DNA of 57,018 nt from Nocardiopsis ganjiahuensis DSM 45031 (lineage in GTDB: Bacteria > Actinomycetota > Actinomycetes > Streptosporangiales > Streptosporangiaceae), in assembly GCF_000341085.1 (NCBI RefSeq), contig NZ_ANBA01000025.1:1-57018 (forward strand). The letters are read 5' to 3'. The translations under genes were made by a program, and so were the position numbers. The notes under the pieces were generated by a model. It was given only the letters and a program-made list of their open reading frames with translations. It was not told where the DNA came from and ran no database searches. This document shows positions 18,166 to 26,649 of this stretch, one piece after another (position 1 is the stretch's first letter; each line of letters starts with the position of its first letter).

Positions 18166-18539
18166 GGCGTCCTCGCTTGTCTCCCGGGGCGGAACGGCCG
18201 CGCCCCCTCGCACCACCGACGGTGACGCGGCCGCACAACCATCATCGGAGAATTCCCGATTTCCTGCAGCGGCCCTGTGGACAACTCATGTTCTTCCAGC
18301 TCATGGGAGGTCTGTGGTTTTTGTCAGGCGCCCCTGGAACGCCGGATGCCGAGGGGTGGGATCCCGGATCCGGTTCTCCGGGGCCGGTTTCCCGGGGAAG
18401 GCGGTAACCGGAAAAGCGGGGTGCCCGGAAAGTCGGGTGCCCGGGAAAGCCGGGTGTTCGGAGTACGGTTCCCCCGTGCGGTCGTATACCCGGGGAAACC
18501 CGTTGGAAAGCCCGTGCCCCGGGTTGATTGAATACCCGC
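18166..18539. other. Divergent intergenic region with degenerate repeats
   Basis: No gene is supported. The right half (about 18360-18520) is built from short imperfect repeats of the type CCGGAAAGYCGGGTGCC (see separate entry) and their inverted forms, giving many potential small hairpins just before the GNAT gene. Confidence 0.5.
18408..18457. repeat. Three tandem ~16-base imperfect repeats
   Basis: Units at 18408-18424 (CCGGAAAAGCGGGGTGC), 18425-18440 (CCGGAAAGTCGGGTGC) and 18441-18456 (CCGGGAAAGCCGGGTG). More decayed copies appear to continue to about 18520. They sit upstream of the GNAT start and are not coding. Confidence 0.65.
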
Positions 18540-19088
18540 ATGATGATTCGAACCGCGCTGCCCTCCGAACGGGAGGCCGTCGGCGAGCTCCGTGTGCTGG
18601 CCTACAACGCCCAGGGGTTGCTGGACACGAGCCCTTCGTACGCCGACACCCTGCGCGGACTCGGCTGGGACGGCCGCGACGAGGTGCTGGTGGCCGAGGC
18701 GGACGGGCGTGTGGTCGGCACGGTCGTGTTCGTGCCCTGGAGCCCGCACAGTGAGATCGCCCGAGGACCGGACGAAGCGGAGATCCGCGCCTTCGCCGTC
18801 GACCCCTCTGCGCAGCGGCGCGGGGTCGGTGCCGCCCTGGTGCGGGCCGTCGTGGAACGCGCCGAGGAGGAGGGCGCGACCCGCCTGGTGCTGTGCACAC
18901 AGACCGTGATGACCGGGGCGCAGCGCCTGTACGAGGCCCACGGGTTCGTGCGCCTGCCCGAACGCGACTGGACCCCCGTGCCCGGCGTCGACCTGCTCGC
19001 CTACGAGCTGGTCCTCGGGGACCGACGCCCCGAGGGCGCCCTGGAATCCCGGGAGCACCGGAGCTCTCCGGTGCGGGGGACCCGGTGA
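18540..19088 (+). CDS. GNAT-family N-acetyltransferase
   Basis: A 182-residue acetyltransferase. Motif A, which binds the pyrophosphate of acetyl-CoA, is AVDPSAQRRGVGAALVRAVV (Q/RxxGxG/A), followed by motif B with the LYEAHGFVR strand-helix near residue 140. The start is one of two adjacent ATGs at 18540 and 18543. The acceptor is unknown; small amines or protein N-termini are typical. Its stop overlaps the start of the amidase gene by four bases (GTGA), so the two are translated together, which could mean action on related amide or amine compounds. Confidence 0.85.
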   Translation: MMIRTALPSEREAVGELRVLAYNAQGLLDTSPSYADTLRGLGWDGRDEVLVAEADGRVVGTVVFVPWSPHSEIARGPDEAEIRAFAVDPSAQRRGVGAALVRAVVERAEEEGATRLVLCTQTVMTGAQRLYEAHGFVRLPERDWTPVPGVDLLAYELVLGDRRPEGALESREHRSSPVRGTR

Positions 19089-20497
19089 AGCCCCACGAAT
19101 ACACGGAGCTGGACGCGACCGCGCTGGCGGCGCTCCTGCGCTCGGGCGAGGTCGGCCGGGACGAGGTCGAGGCGGTGGCCAGGAAGTGCCTGGACCGGGC
19201 CGACGCCGACCTCAACGCCCTCACCCGGCCGCTCTTCGAACCCGGCCTGTCCCACGACCCCGACGGCCCGCTGGCCGGAGTGCCCTTCGTGGTCAAGGAC
19301 AGCGGTCCCGTGGCTGCGGGGGTGCCGTTCACTCTGGGCAGCCGCGCCCTGTACGGGGCGGTGTCCGACACCGACCAGGACGTGATGGCCCGGTTCCGGG
19401 CAGCCGGGCTGGTCGCTCTGGGGCAGAGCACCGCGCCGGAGCTGGGGCTGAGCTTCGCCACGGAGTCGGCGGCCCACGGCCTCACCCGCAACCCGTGGGA
19501 CCCCGAACGCGGGGTGGGCGGGTCCAGCGGGGGCTCGGCGGCGCTGGTGGCGGCGGGAGCGGTGCCGTTCGCGCACGGCAACGACGGAGGGGGCTCGATC
19601 CGCGTTCCCGCCGCGGCCTGCGGGGTGGTCGGGCTCAAACCCAGCCGCGGCCGGGTCCCCTGCGGACCGCTGGTGGGGGAGGCGGCCTTCGGGCTGGTGT
19701 GCGAGTTCGGCCTGACCCGGACCGTCCGCGACGCCGCGCTGCTGCTCGACCTGGTGGGCGCCCCTCCGGTCGGCGAGAAGCACGTGGCACCGCCACCGCC
19801 CCTCGGCACCCACCGAGACGCCCTGCGCGCGGACCCCGGGCGGCTGCGGATCGCGGTGAGCACCCGCCCATGGGCACCCGTCGAAGCGGATCCGCAGGTC
19901 GCCGAGGCCGCCCGCGACGCGGGGCGGGTCCTGGAGTGGATCGGGCACACGGTGGCCGAGGACGCTCCGGACTTCGACGGCGAGGACGTGGTGGAGGCGT
20001 CGGTGCTCGCCGCGATCAGTACCGCGGCGGCGCTGTCCGCCGGACCGCGCCCCGCCGACCCCGCCCTGATGGAGGCCGTCCCGGGCCGGATCCTCTCCGA
20101 GGCCCGGGGCTACGGCGCCCTGGAGGTGATGGCCTGCGTCCAGGCCCAGCACCGGGTGACCCGGCCGGTGGGGCGGTTCTTCCAGGGGTACGACCTGCTG
20201 GTCACCCCCACCCTGGCCGCACTGCCCGCCCCGCACGGCACCCTCGACCACGGGGCCGAGCACACGGTCCGGTCCTGGCTGCGGACGATCTACGCCCACG
20301 GCCCCTTCACCGCTCCGTTCAACGTCGCCGGGAACCCGGCGGTCAGCCTGCCCCTGGCACAGAGCCGGGAGGGCCTGCCGATCGGGGTGCAGCTGGTGGC
20401 CGCGCACGGGCGGGAGGACCTGCTGCTCGCGGTCGCCGCCCAGCTGGAGGAGGCCGTCCCCTGGCGGGACCGCCGCCCGCACCTGGCCGTCGACTGA
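19085..20497 (+). CDS. Amidase (amidase signature family)
   Basis: A 470-residue protein starting at the GTG that overlaps the GNAT stop codon, with GGGGA five bases upstream. It has the amidase-signature triad: Lys71 in PFVVKDSG, Ser147 in GGSSGGSAAL and nucleophile Ser171 in DGGGSIRVPA; the 24-residue spacing from Ser147 to Ser171 equals that of fatty acid amide hydrolase. The C-terminal FNVAGNPAVSLPL and GLPIGVQLVA motifs are also typical. Hydrolyses amides to acid and ammonia or amine; the substrate is unknown. It is not GatA, because gatB/gatC are absent and the context is catabolic. Confidence 0.9.
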   Translation: MKPHEYTELDATALAALLRSGEVGRDEVEAVARKCLDRADADLNALTRPLFEPGLSHDPDGPLAGVPFVVKDSGPVAAGVPFTLGSRALYGAVSDTDQDVMARFRAAGLVALGQSTAPELGLSFATESAAHGLTRNPWDPERGVGGSSGGSAALVAAGAVPFAHGNDGGGSIRVPAAACGVVGLKPSRGRVPCGPLVGEAAFGLVCEFGLTRTVRDAALLLDLVGAPPVGEKHVAPPPPLGTHRDALRADPGRLRIAVSTRPWAPVEADPQVAEAARDAGRVLEWIGHTVAEDAPDFDGEDVVEASVLAAISTAAALSAGPRPADPALMEAVPGRILSEARGYGALEVMACVQAQHRVTRPVGRFFQGYDLLVTPTLAALPAPHGTLDHGAEHTVRSWLRTIYAHGPFTAPFNVAGNPAVSLPLAQSREGLPIGVQLVAAHGREDLLLAVAAQLEEAVPWRDRRPHLAVD

Positions 20498-20555
20498 GCC
20501 CCGTCCCACTGCCACCGGTTCCCGGAGCCGTCGCCGGAGAACGGGCCGGAGGACC

Positions 20556-21854
20556 CTATCGGGCGAGGTCGGCGGTGCCCTTCAGGGGGCACTCGGCGAG
20601 GCGGGCGAGCACGACGTCGGCCCAGGGGCGTTCGGACACCGTGCGGACGAAGGCCCCGGCGTCCCCGTCGGCCGGGGGCAGACCGGCGTCCAGCAGGGCC
20701 TGGGCGGCCGCTCCGGGCGGCTGCCCCGCGAGCCAGCGGTCCAGCAGGACCTCCACGTCCACCGGGCGGACCCCCTCCAGCAGTTCCAGGAACTCCCCGG
20801 CGCCCAGGCCCGAGACCGGCGGGGCCACCGGCACCCCGACACCCGACTCGCGCAGGTGGCGGGCGGCGCAGTGGTCACCGAGGTCGGAGGCCCGGTACCG
20901 CTCCTGGCCGACCTCCTCCACCGCGTCGAGGTCCGCCAGGACCTTCAGCACGCGGCGCACGTGCTGTTCGGGCGCCTCCGAGGCGGGGACCGCGCCGGGG
21001 CCGCAGGCGGGCACCAGCTCGACGGGGGTGAGCGCACGCCCCGACAGGAACAGCTCGGTGATCAGCAGGAACGGAGCCGGTCCGGGGAGCGCGGCCATGG
21101 TGGTCAGGGCGTCCGCCCAGGCGTCGGCGGCGGCCCCGGGGCGTTCCCTCGCCCAGGCGTGGGCCGCCGGTCCGGGCAGCACGTGCAGGTAGGTCGTGCG
21201 GACCAGGCCGGCCGAACGGGCCACGGTGAACAGGAACCGCACCTCCTCGGGGGTGGTCCCCAACGCCTCGGCGGCTCGGACGGTGTCGTCCTCGCACAGG
21301 TCGTCGTGGTCGGTCCCGGGGCGCAGCAGCCGGCCCGGGTCCACCCAGGCGGCCAAGCGGGCGGCCCGGTGCAGGGTCGGACAGGCCCCGGCCCGGGTGT
21401 CGAGTTCGCTCAGGGGCGCGGGCACGAACGGCAGCAGCGGGGTGGGTTCCTCGACCTCCCCGAAGCCCAGCCGGTCCAGGAGCGACGCGGCTGCCTCGGC
21501 CAGGGGCTCGGGTCCGGCGGCCCCGGGAACCCCCGGGGTCAGGTCGACGTGCTCGACGGCAGCGCGCAGCCGTCGGGGGCTCTCCGCGGACATCAGCCTG
21601 CCGGAGGCGACCAGGTGGTCGCACCAGGACAGCCAGGTGTCCCGGAGGCCCTCCGGGAGTCCGTCCCGCTCACGCAGGAGTGCGGCGACGTCGTGGACGT
21701 CGTCGACGGTCCAGTCACCGGGTTCGTGGGCTCCGGAGTCCAGGTGGGTGCTGAGGAGGAGGACCAGGGCCTCCACCTCCAGCACGGGGCGGGGCTCGGC
21801 TTCGTTCGCCCAGTCGAGGAAGGCGGAGATGGCGGGCAGGAGTCGCTCAGTCAT
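20556..21854 (-). CDS. Large uncharacterised protein, expanded winged-helix/HEAT-like family (copy 4, short form)
   Basis: 432 residues, paralogous to the 16477 protein over the N-terminal two thirds (GDWTVDDVHDVAALL, DTWLSWCDHLV, SPRRLRAAVEHV, ACPTLHRAARLAAWVDPG, EEVRFLFTVARSAGLVRTTYLHVLPGPAAHAWA). It keeps the winged-helix-like region (VLADLDAVEEV ... YRASDLGDHCAARHL), the GLGAGEFLELLEG block and the RWLAGQPPGAAAQALL helix, but lacks the insertion and the C-terminal helical repeats of its relatives. There is no good ribosome site before ATG 21854; a -10-like TAACAT lies four bases upstream. Function unknown. Confidence 0.7.
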   Translation of the reverse strand: MTERLLPAISAFLDWANEAEPRPVLEVEALVLLLSTHLDSGAHEPGDWTVDDVHDVAALLRERDGLPEGLRDTWLSWCDHLVASGRLMSAESPRRLRAAVEHVDLTPGVPGAAGPEPLAEAAASLLDRLGFGEVEEPTPLLPFVPAPLSELDTRAGACPTLHRAARLAAWVDPGRLLRPGTDHDDLCEDDTVRAAEALGTTPEEVRFLFTVARSAGLVRTTYLHVLPGPAAHAWARERPGAAADAWADALTTMAALPGPAPFLLITELFLSGRALTPVELVPACGPGAVPASEAPEQHVRRVLKVLADLDAVEEVGQERYRASDLGDHCAARHLRESGVGVPVAPPVSGLGAGEFLELLEGVRPVDVEVLLDRWLAGQPPGAAAQALLDAGLPPADGDAGAFVRTVSERPWADVVLARLAECPLKGTADLAR

Positions 21855-22051
21855 GGGAATGTTACCGAACGTTGAATGTGTGGCCGAAACGGCATCAGAC
21901 TAACCCCGGCGAGTACTCCCGCATGGGAAAACGTCGAAACCCGCCATCTCCGGACCTCGCCCGGGGCGCTGGGACGACACACTCACCCGCTCGTGGCGAA
22001 GCCCGGGTCCGCGTCCGCGCCGAGAGCGCTGACGTGCTCCACGATGCGGTC

Positions 22052-23170
22052 TTAGGCGGCCTGGTAGACCTCGCGGTCGCTTTCCGGCAGGGCTTCGTCG
22101 GCCAGCGCCGCGGCCAGGTCGACCAGGCGCAGGCCCGGGTCCAGGGAGACCCAGGTGGGGATGGCCTCCAGCGTGCCGCTCTCCCATTCGCCCGGCGCCA
22201 CCTCGGTGAACTCCACACGGGCCATGACTCCCTCACGGCGGGAGTCGATGGGCGGGGTCGATTGACCGGCGATCTGGTTGCCCATGCCGTAGACGACCCA
22301 CCCGTCCCCGACCCGCTCCACGGGCTGGACCACGTGCGCGTGGGTGCCCAGGATCAGGTCGACGTCGTCGGAGGTGACCAGCTCCGACAGCGTCCGCTGG
22401 TCCTCGTCGGCCTCATGCGAGTACTCGGTGCCCCAGTGCATGGACAGCACCACGATCTCGGCTCCGGCACCGCGGGCGCGCGCGGCCTCGTCCAGGATCG
22501 CCTCCTCGTCGGTGAGGTTGCCCATCCACTCCTTGCCCTCGGGCGGGAGGAAGCCGTTGAAACCGTAGGTGTAGGAGAGGTGGGCGACCGGTACCGGATC
22601 CCCGCCTCCGACCGGTTCCACCTCGTAGATCTGCGGGGCGCCGGCCTCCTCCTCCGTGCGGGCGCTGCCCGCGGCGCCGAGCCCGGCCGCCTCCAAACCG
22701 TCCAGGGTGCGCACGACGCCGTCCTCGCCCATGTCCAGCGTGTGGTTGGAAGCGGTGGAGCAGCCGTCGTACCCGGCCGCGGCGAGACCCTCCGCCACCT
22801 GGGGCGGGGAGCTGAACACCGGGTAGCCGCTGAAGGGCCCCTCCGGAGGGGAGAGGGGGACCTCCAGGTGGCACAGGGCCAAGTCGGTTTCCTGCAGGGC
22901 CGGGGTGATCCCGTCGAACATCGGAGCGAAGTCGAACTCCCCTCCCCCGTCACGTTCGGCCTGTTCCCAGACGGAGCTGTGCACGAGGACGTCGCCCCCG
23001 CCGAGGACACTCAGGGTTCGGGGGACGTGCTCCTCCTCGTCGGGTGAGGCCGCGGAGCCCGCCGCTGCGGGCTCGGTCTCGGGCAGGGCGCAGGAGGTGG
23101 CCACCAGGGTCAGTGCGGTGATCGCGGCCAGGGTGTGTCCGGGGGGAGGGCGAAGAGGGGGCGCGGCCAT
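22052..23170 (-). CDS. CapA-like poly-gamma-glutamate/metallophosphatase lipoprotein
   Basis: 372 residues. The N-terminus (TLAAITALTLVATSC) is a lipoprotein signal with the lipobox ATSC, so the mature protein is probably anchored outside the membrane. The CapA/PgsA metallophosphatase-like fold shows GGGDVLVHSSV, EVPLSP, STASNHTLDMGEDGV, LSMHWGTEYSHE and LILGTHAHVVQPVE, with the final YGMGNQIAG. Known relatives take part in capsule poly-gamma-glutamate export or act as phosphoesterases; no capBC genes are nearby, so an orphan role is more likely. The start at 23170 is supported by a leaderless-type -10 (TACCCT) six bases upstream. Confidence 0.85.
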   Translation of the reverse strand: MAAPPLRPPPGHTLAAITALTLVATSCALPETEPAAAGSAASPDEEEHVPRTLSVLGGGDVLVHSSVWEQAERDGGGEFDFAPMFDGITPALQETDLALCHLEVPLSPPEGPFSGYPVFSSPPQVAEGLAAAGYDGCSTASNHTLDMGEDGVVRTLDGLEAAGLGAAGSARTEEEAGAPQIYEVEPVGGGDPVPVAHLSYTYGFNGFLPPEGKEWMGNLTDEEAILDEAARARGAGAEIVVLSMHWGTEYSHEADEDQRTLSELVTSDDVDLILGTHAHVVQPVERVGDGWVVYGMGNQIAGQSTPPIDSRREGVMARVEFTEVAPGEWESGTLEAIPTWVSLDPGLRLVDLAAALADEALPESDREVYQAA

Positions 23171-23784
23171 GCGGTCAGGGTAGGAACCGGAGCGTTTTTC
23201 TCCGGGATTCCTGGGATCTCTGTGGATCGCGGTGGAGATGCGGAGAAGAAGTGACGGAATCGTGAGCGGTGCTTTTCGCGACAAGGTTCGGCCGCCTCTC
23301 CCGGGTCATGTCGAATCGCTGTTCCGGCGACAGGAATGGGATTTCGCCTCGCGGGCCGTGGCGTTCGGGGCCCGTGGGGCGGGAACAAACGCGAGTTCAC
23401 CTGGCACGGATCGATTCCCGGCGGAACGGGTTCTCAGGCCAGGACGCCCGCACTGCTGCGCGGAGGTGGGCTACCCACGAACGACGTTTCCGGACACCCA
23501 TGGGAAGTGCATGGATCGGCAAACGCGATAACCCGGCTGTATTGTGCGAATTCCGCCTCGCGAGGTCGCCTGCGCGGCACGGGGGAGCCGAGCCTGAGAA
23601 GAGGCCCGGGCGGTCCGGCGGCGTGAACGCGGACGGCCGCGCCCCGTCCGGGTGGTGCGTACGGGGCCGGGAGGCCCCGGGAGAGTCCTCGGGCCGGGCA
23701 CGGGGCGGGTCGGGCGGAGACCGGTTCCCGCCCGCTCCCGCGCGGCAATTCGCTCCCGTGCAGCGTTCCGCTCCCGTGCGGTGT
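23171..23784. other. Long intergenic region, no gene recognised
   Basis: About 610 bases with several open frames but none with a recognisable motif or ribosome site. The left end carries TACCCT (minus strand, 23182-23177), the probable -10 of the CapA-like gene. The right end carries the 18-base tandem repeats next to the NB-ARC gene stop. I looked for a short peptide ending F-x-S-x-x, expected with FxsT proteins, and found none. Confidence 0.5.
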
Positions 23785-23786
23785 TC
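23733..23786. repeat. Three tandem 18-base repeats at the 3' end of the NB-ARC/TPR gene
   Basis: Units CGCTCCCGCGCGGCAATT (23733-23750), CGCTCCCGTGCAGCGTTC (23751-23768) and CGCTCCCGTGCGGTGTTC (23769-23786). The last one covers part of the stop codon of the minus-strand gene. Confidence 0.75.
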
Positions 23787-26346
23787 AGAGCAGGGGAGGG
23801 TCGAAGTCGGCGACGAGTCTGCGGCCCTCGGCCATCGCGCCGGTGAAGTCGTGTTCGCGGCCCAGCGTCCGCAGGTATCCGTCGAGGGTCCGCTCGGCCA
23901 GCGCCTCGGCCTCCTCCGTCTCCTGTTCCCCGCGCAGGTCCAGTACCAGGTTGGAAGCGCAGGCCAGGGTGCTCGGGTGGTTCTCGCCCAGCAGGGCACG
24001 GTAGCGGCGCAGGGTGCCGCGGCCCAGCCGGGCGGCGTCCTTGGTCTCACCGAGGGCGGACAGGTCGTTCGCCAGGTTGGTGGCGGCCGCCAGCGTGTAG
24101 TGGTGGTTGCGGCCGAGCCTGGCCTCCAGAGCGGTCAGCGCCGCCTCGTTCATCGAGCGGGACCGTTCCGGATCGCCCGTCAGCCGGTGCATCAGGGCCA
24201 CGCTGCTCGTGCACCCGTGCTTGTAGGGGTGGTCGGCGCCGTAGGCCTGCGCGTAGCGCATGTCGGTGTCCTCGGCCAGTTCCAGGGCCTCGGCCAGCTC
24301 GCCGGTCATCCGCCACAGGCTGGCCAGGCACATCGCCGCGGCCAGGGTGCTCGGGTGGTTGACGCCGTGCAGGCGCAGGTAGCGCTCGTGGGCGTCCCGG
24401 CCGAGTTCGAGGGCCTCGTCGAGCTCGCCCGAGAGCCGCCGGGCGATCGTCAGGTCCACCTGGGTGCGCAGGGTCCGCGGGTCGTCCACGCCGAGCTGGT
24501 CCCGGCCGTAGGCGAGCGCGTCCTCGCCCAGGTCGCAGGCCTCGGTGTAGTCCCCGGCCAGCCGCACCGCCTGGGCCAGCCCGGCCCAGAACACCAGCAG
24601 GGTGGGTGAGCCGTCCGTGCGGCCACTGTGCTTGAGGAGCATGTAGGCGCGTTCGTGCCTGCTCCGCGCACCGGCGAAGTCGCTGGTGAGGGCGTACCCC
24701 AGGGCCAGGTTGTTCAGGGCGGTCAGAGTCGCGGGGTCGCGCGGGCCGAAGGCCTCCTGGTACAGGCGCAGCACCTCCTCGTCGTGCTCGCGCGCCTGCC
24801 AGAAGTCGCCGCGGGCCCGGTAGTCCGCGCCCAGCCCGGAGAGCACCGACAGGGTCTCCGGGTGGGAGTGGCCCAGGGTGCGGCGCATCTTCGGCAGGAT
24901 GGTCCGGTTGAGGTCGTGCGACTCGGCGTAGCGTCCCAGGTCCCGGAGCCGGTTCGCGTACCTGGCCTGGGCCTCCAGCACGAACGAGTCCTCCTCGCCG
25001 GAGTCGGCCGTCCACGTCTCGATGAAGTTCCGGGCGTAGCGGCTGGCGGTCTCGTAGTCACCGGACACGTACAGGAAGTTCAGCACGTTCAGCGCGAAGC
25101 GCCGCACCTCGGGCAGGTCGGACTCGGCGACCCGGGCCGGGCGCATGTGGGAGAGGAGCTCTAGGTAGCGGGCCTGCGCGGCGGGGTCCGTGAGGGTCTT
25201 CGGCGCCGCCGCGCTGAGCAGCGACCACACCTCGACCCGGATCGACTCCCGGGTCGGCTCGTCCAGCTCCTCGCGCAGGAGCGCCTGGATCAGCCGGTGC
25301 ACCTGGATGGTGCGGTTGGCCTGGTCCAGGCGGACCAGGGCGTACCGTCCCAGCTGCCCGATGGCCTTGCTCAGCCGGATGGGGTCGGCCAGCAGCTCCG
25401 CCATCGCCGGTCGGATCGGGCCGTTCTCCACCGGGAAGAACAGGTCGCGGGGGATGGGTTCGGGGCCGAAGAAGGCGCAGCAGCGCAGCAGCTCCATCGC
25501 CTCGGGCAGGTTCTCGCTGAGCCTGGCCACGGACAGCTGCCAGGCCGCGGTCATCGGCTTGGGGTACTCCGGCGGCTTGCCCTCGCGCAGCAGCGGGCCG
25601 GTGCGCTCGGACAGCAGGCGCAGGTACTCCCGGGTGGACATGCCCGTCTCGGCCTGGAGGGCCCCGGCCTGCTCCAGTGCCAGGGGAAGGTGGCCCAGCG
25701 CCTCGGACAGCTCGGCGGCCTCCTCGGTGGTGATGCCGCGGGGGATGCGCTTCCTGAGGAACTCCACGCTCTCGTGCTCGGTGAACACGTTGACCGGGAC
25801 CGTCTCGGCCACACCCGCCCAACGGTGGTTGCGGGTGGTGATCAGGACGTGTCCCGGACCCTGCGGGATGAGGTCGGTGAGCTCCTCCGGCTCGTCGGCG
25901 TTGTCGAAGACGAGGAGCCAGCGCGCGTACGGCTCACCCTTGCGCAGGGCCTCCAGCACCCCGTTGGCGGCCTCCTCCACCCCGGTCACCGCGGGCCCGG
26001 GAAGGTTCAGGTACGGCGCCAGGTGGGCCAGCGAGGAGTCCACGAGGCCCGGCTGGTCGGCCATGACCCACCAGACCAGGTCGTACTCGTTCCGGTACCG
26101 GTGGGCGTACTCCACGGCCGTCAGGGTCTTGCCGACACCGCCGTAGCCCTGGAGCGTGCGGGGGACGGGCGGGCCCTCGGGAGAGCGGGGGAAGGCGGCC
26201 GCGCCCCGGCCGAGCAGGCCGGCGCGGAGTTCGCTGATCAGTTCGGCGCGTCCGGTGAAGTTCTTGTGGCGTGGCGGAACCCTTCCCCACACTTCCGGGA
26301 ATCGGTTCTCGACCTGGCCGGGAGGGCTCCCTTGGGAAACGGTCAC
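23785..26346 (-). CDS. FxsT-like NB-ARC ATPase with tetratricopeptide repeats (STAND protein)
   Basis: 853 residues from GTG 26346, chosen because GGAGGAAAA stands just before it and the family starts close to EVWGRVPPRHKNFTGRAEL. NB-ARC domain: Walker A GYGGVGKT at about residues 66-73, Walker B LLVFDNADEPEEL, sensor/ARC motifs VLITTRNHRW and LGHLPLALEQAGAL, and a winged-helix with VHRLIQALLR. From about residue 400 there are about nine TPR units with the NB-ARC/TPR signature (HPETLSVLSGLGADYRARGD, TLTALNNLALGYALTSD, HPSTLAAAMCLASLWRM). These signal-transduction ATPases oligomerise on ligand binding. The closest type is the TPR protein of the FxSxx-COOH peptide system, but I see no fxsA/fxsB-like gene here. 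Divergent from the STAND NTPase at 26650. Confidence 0.85.
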   Translation of the reverse strand: MTVSQGSPPGQVENRFPEVWGRVPPRHKNFTGRAELISELRAGLLGRGAAAFPRSPEGPPVPRTLQGYGGVGKTLTAVEYAHRYRNEYDLVWWVMADQPGLVDSSLAHLAPYLNLPGPAVTGVEEAANGVLEALRKGEPYARWLLVFDNADEPEELTDLIPQGPGHVLITTRNHRWAGVAETVPVNVFTEHESVEFLRKRIPRGITTEEAAELSEALGHLPLALEQAGALQAETGMSTREYLRLLSERTGPLLREGKPPEYPKPMTAAWQLSVARLSENLPEAMELLRCCAFFGPEPIPRDLFFPVENGPIRPAMAELLADPIRLSKAIGQLGRYALVRLDQANRTIQVHRLIQALLREELDEPTRESIRVEVWSLLSAAAPKTLTDPAAQARYLELLSHMRPARVAESDLPEVRRFALNVLNFLYVSGDYETASRYARNFIETWTADSGEEDSFVLEAQARYANRLRDLGRYAESHDLNRTILPKMRRTLGHSHPETLSVLSGLGADYRARGDFWQAREHDEEVLRLYQEAFGPRDPATLTALNNLALGYALTSDFAGARSRHERAYMLLKHSGRTDGSPTLLVFWAGLAQAVRLAGDYTEACDLGEDALAYGRDQLGVDDPRTLRTQVDLTIARRLSGELDEALELGRDAHERYLRLHGVNHPSTLAAAMCLASLWRMTGELAEALELAEDTDMRYAQAYGADHPYKHGCTSSVALMHRLTGDPERSRSMNEAALTALEARLGRNHHYTLAAATNLANDLSALGETKDAARLGRGTLRRYRALLGENHPSTLACASNLVLDLRGEQETEEAEALAERTLDGYLRTLGREHDFTGAMAEGRRLVADFDPPLL

Positions 26347-26649
26347 GCGTTTTCCTCCGGTTTCACATTGGCCCCATGGGTATTTCCTTTTCCCGAAAAC
26401 GGAAATGCCCAGGTGTTGTTCGGTGTCGGTGGATGTCGTCCTGGAGGTGCGTATGTGCAATCAGCGTAGGCGATGGGTTCGGGGAACGACAGGTGTGCGG
26501 AGGACACTTCGTGCGGTGCGCCGGAAACACTTCCGGTAAAAGGGAACGGGAATACCGCCAGGACTCGAAAGGGGCTCTGGTTCATGGCACCATGGACAGC
26601 GCTGTTTCGAGCCGGACCACCCCCTTTCTCGCTGGCCGGGAGCCGCTTC
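26347..26649. other. Divergent promoter region between two STAND NTPase genes
   Basis: About 300 bases, distinctly less GC-rich than the genes. A perfect inverted repeat CCGGAA-ACAC-TTCCGG lies at 26521-26536, roughly mid-way, and could be an operator for both directions. No gene is supported, although the NTPase frame is open back to 26473. Confidence 0.45.

Noticed and set aside
18408..18457. CRISPR array
   Set aside because: The units are tandem without unique spacers, and there are no cas genes.
19085..20497. GatA subunit of the tRNA amidotransferase
   Set aside because: No gatB or gatC nearby and the gene is coupled to a GNAT acetyltransferase; a general amidase is more likely.
23171..23784. 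Possible FxSxx-COOH peptide gene near the FxsT-like protein
   Set aside because: No short ORF with a ribosome site and F-x-S-x-x before a stop was found in this gap or in 26347-26649.
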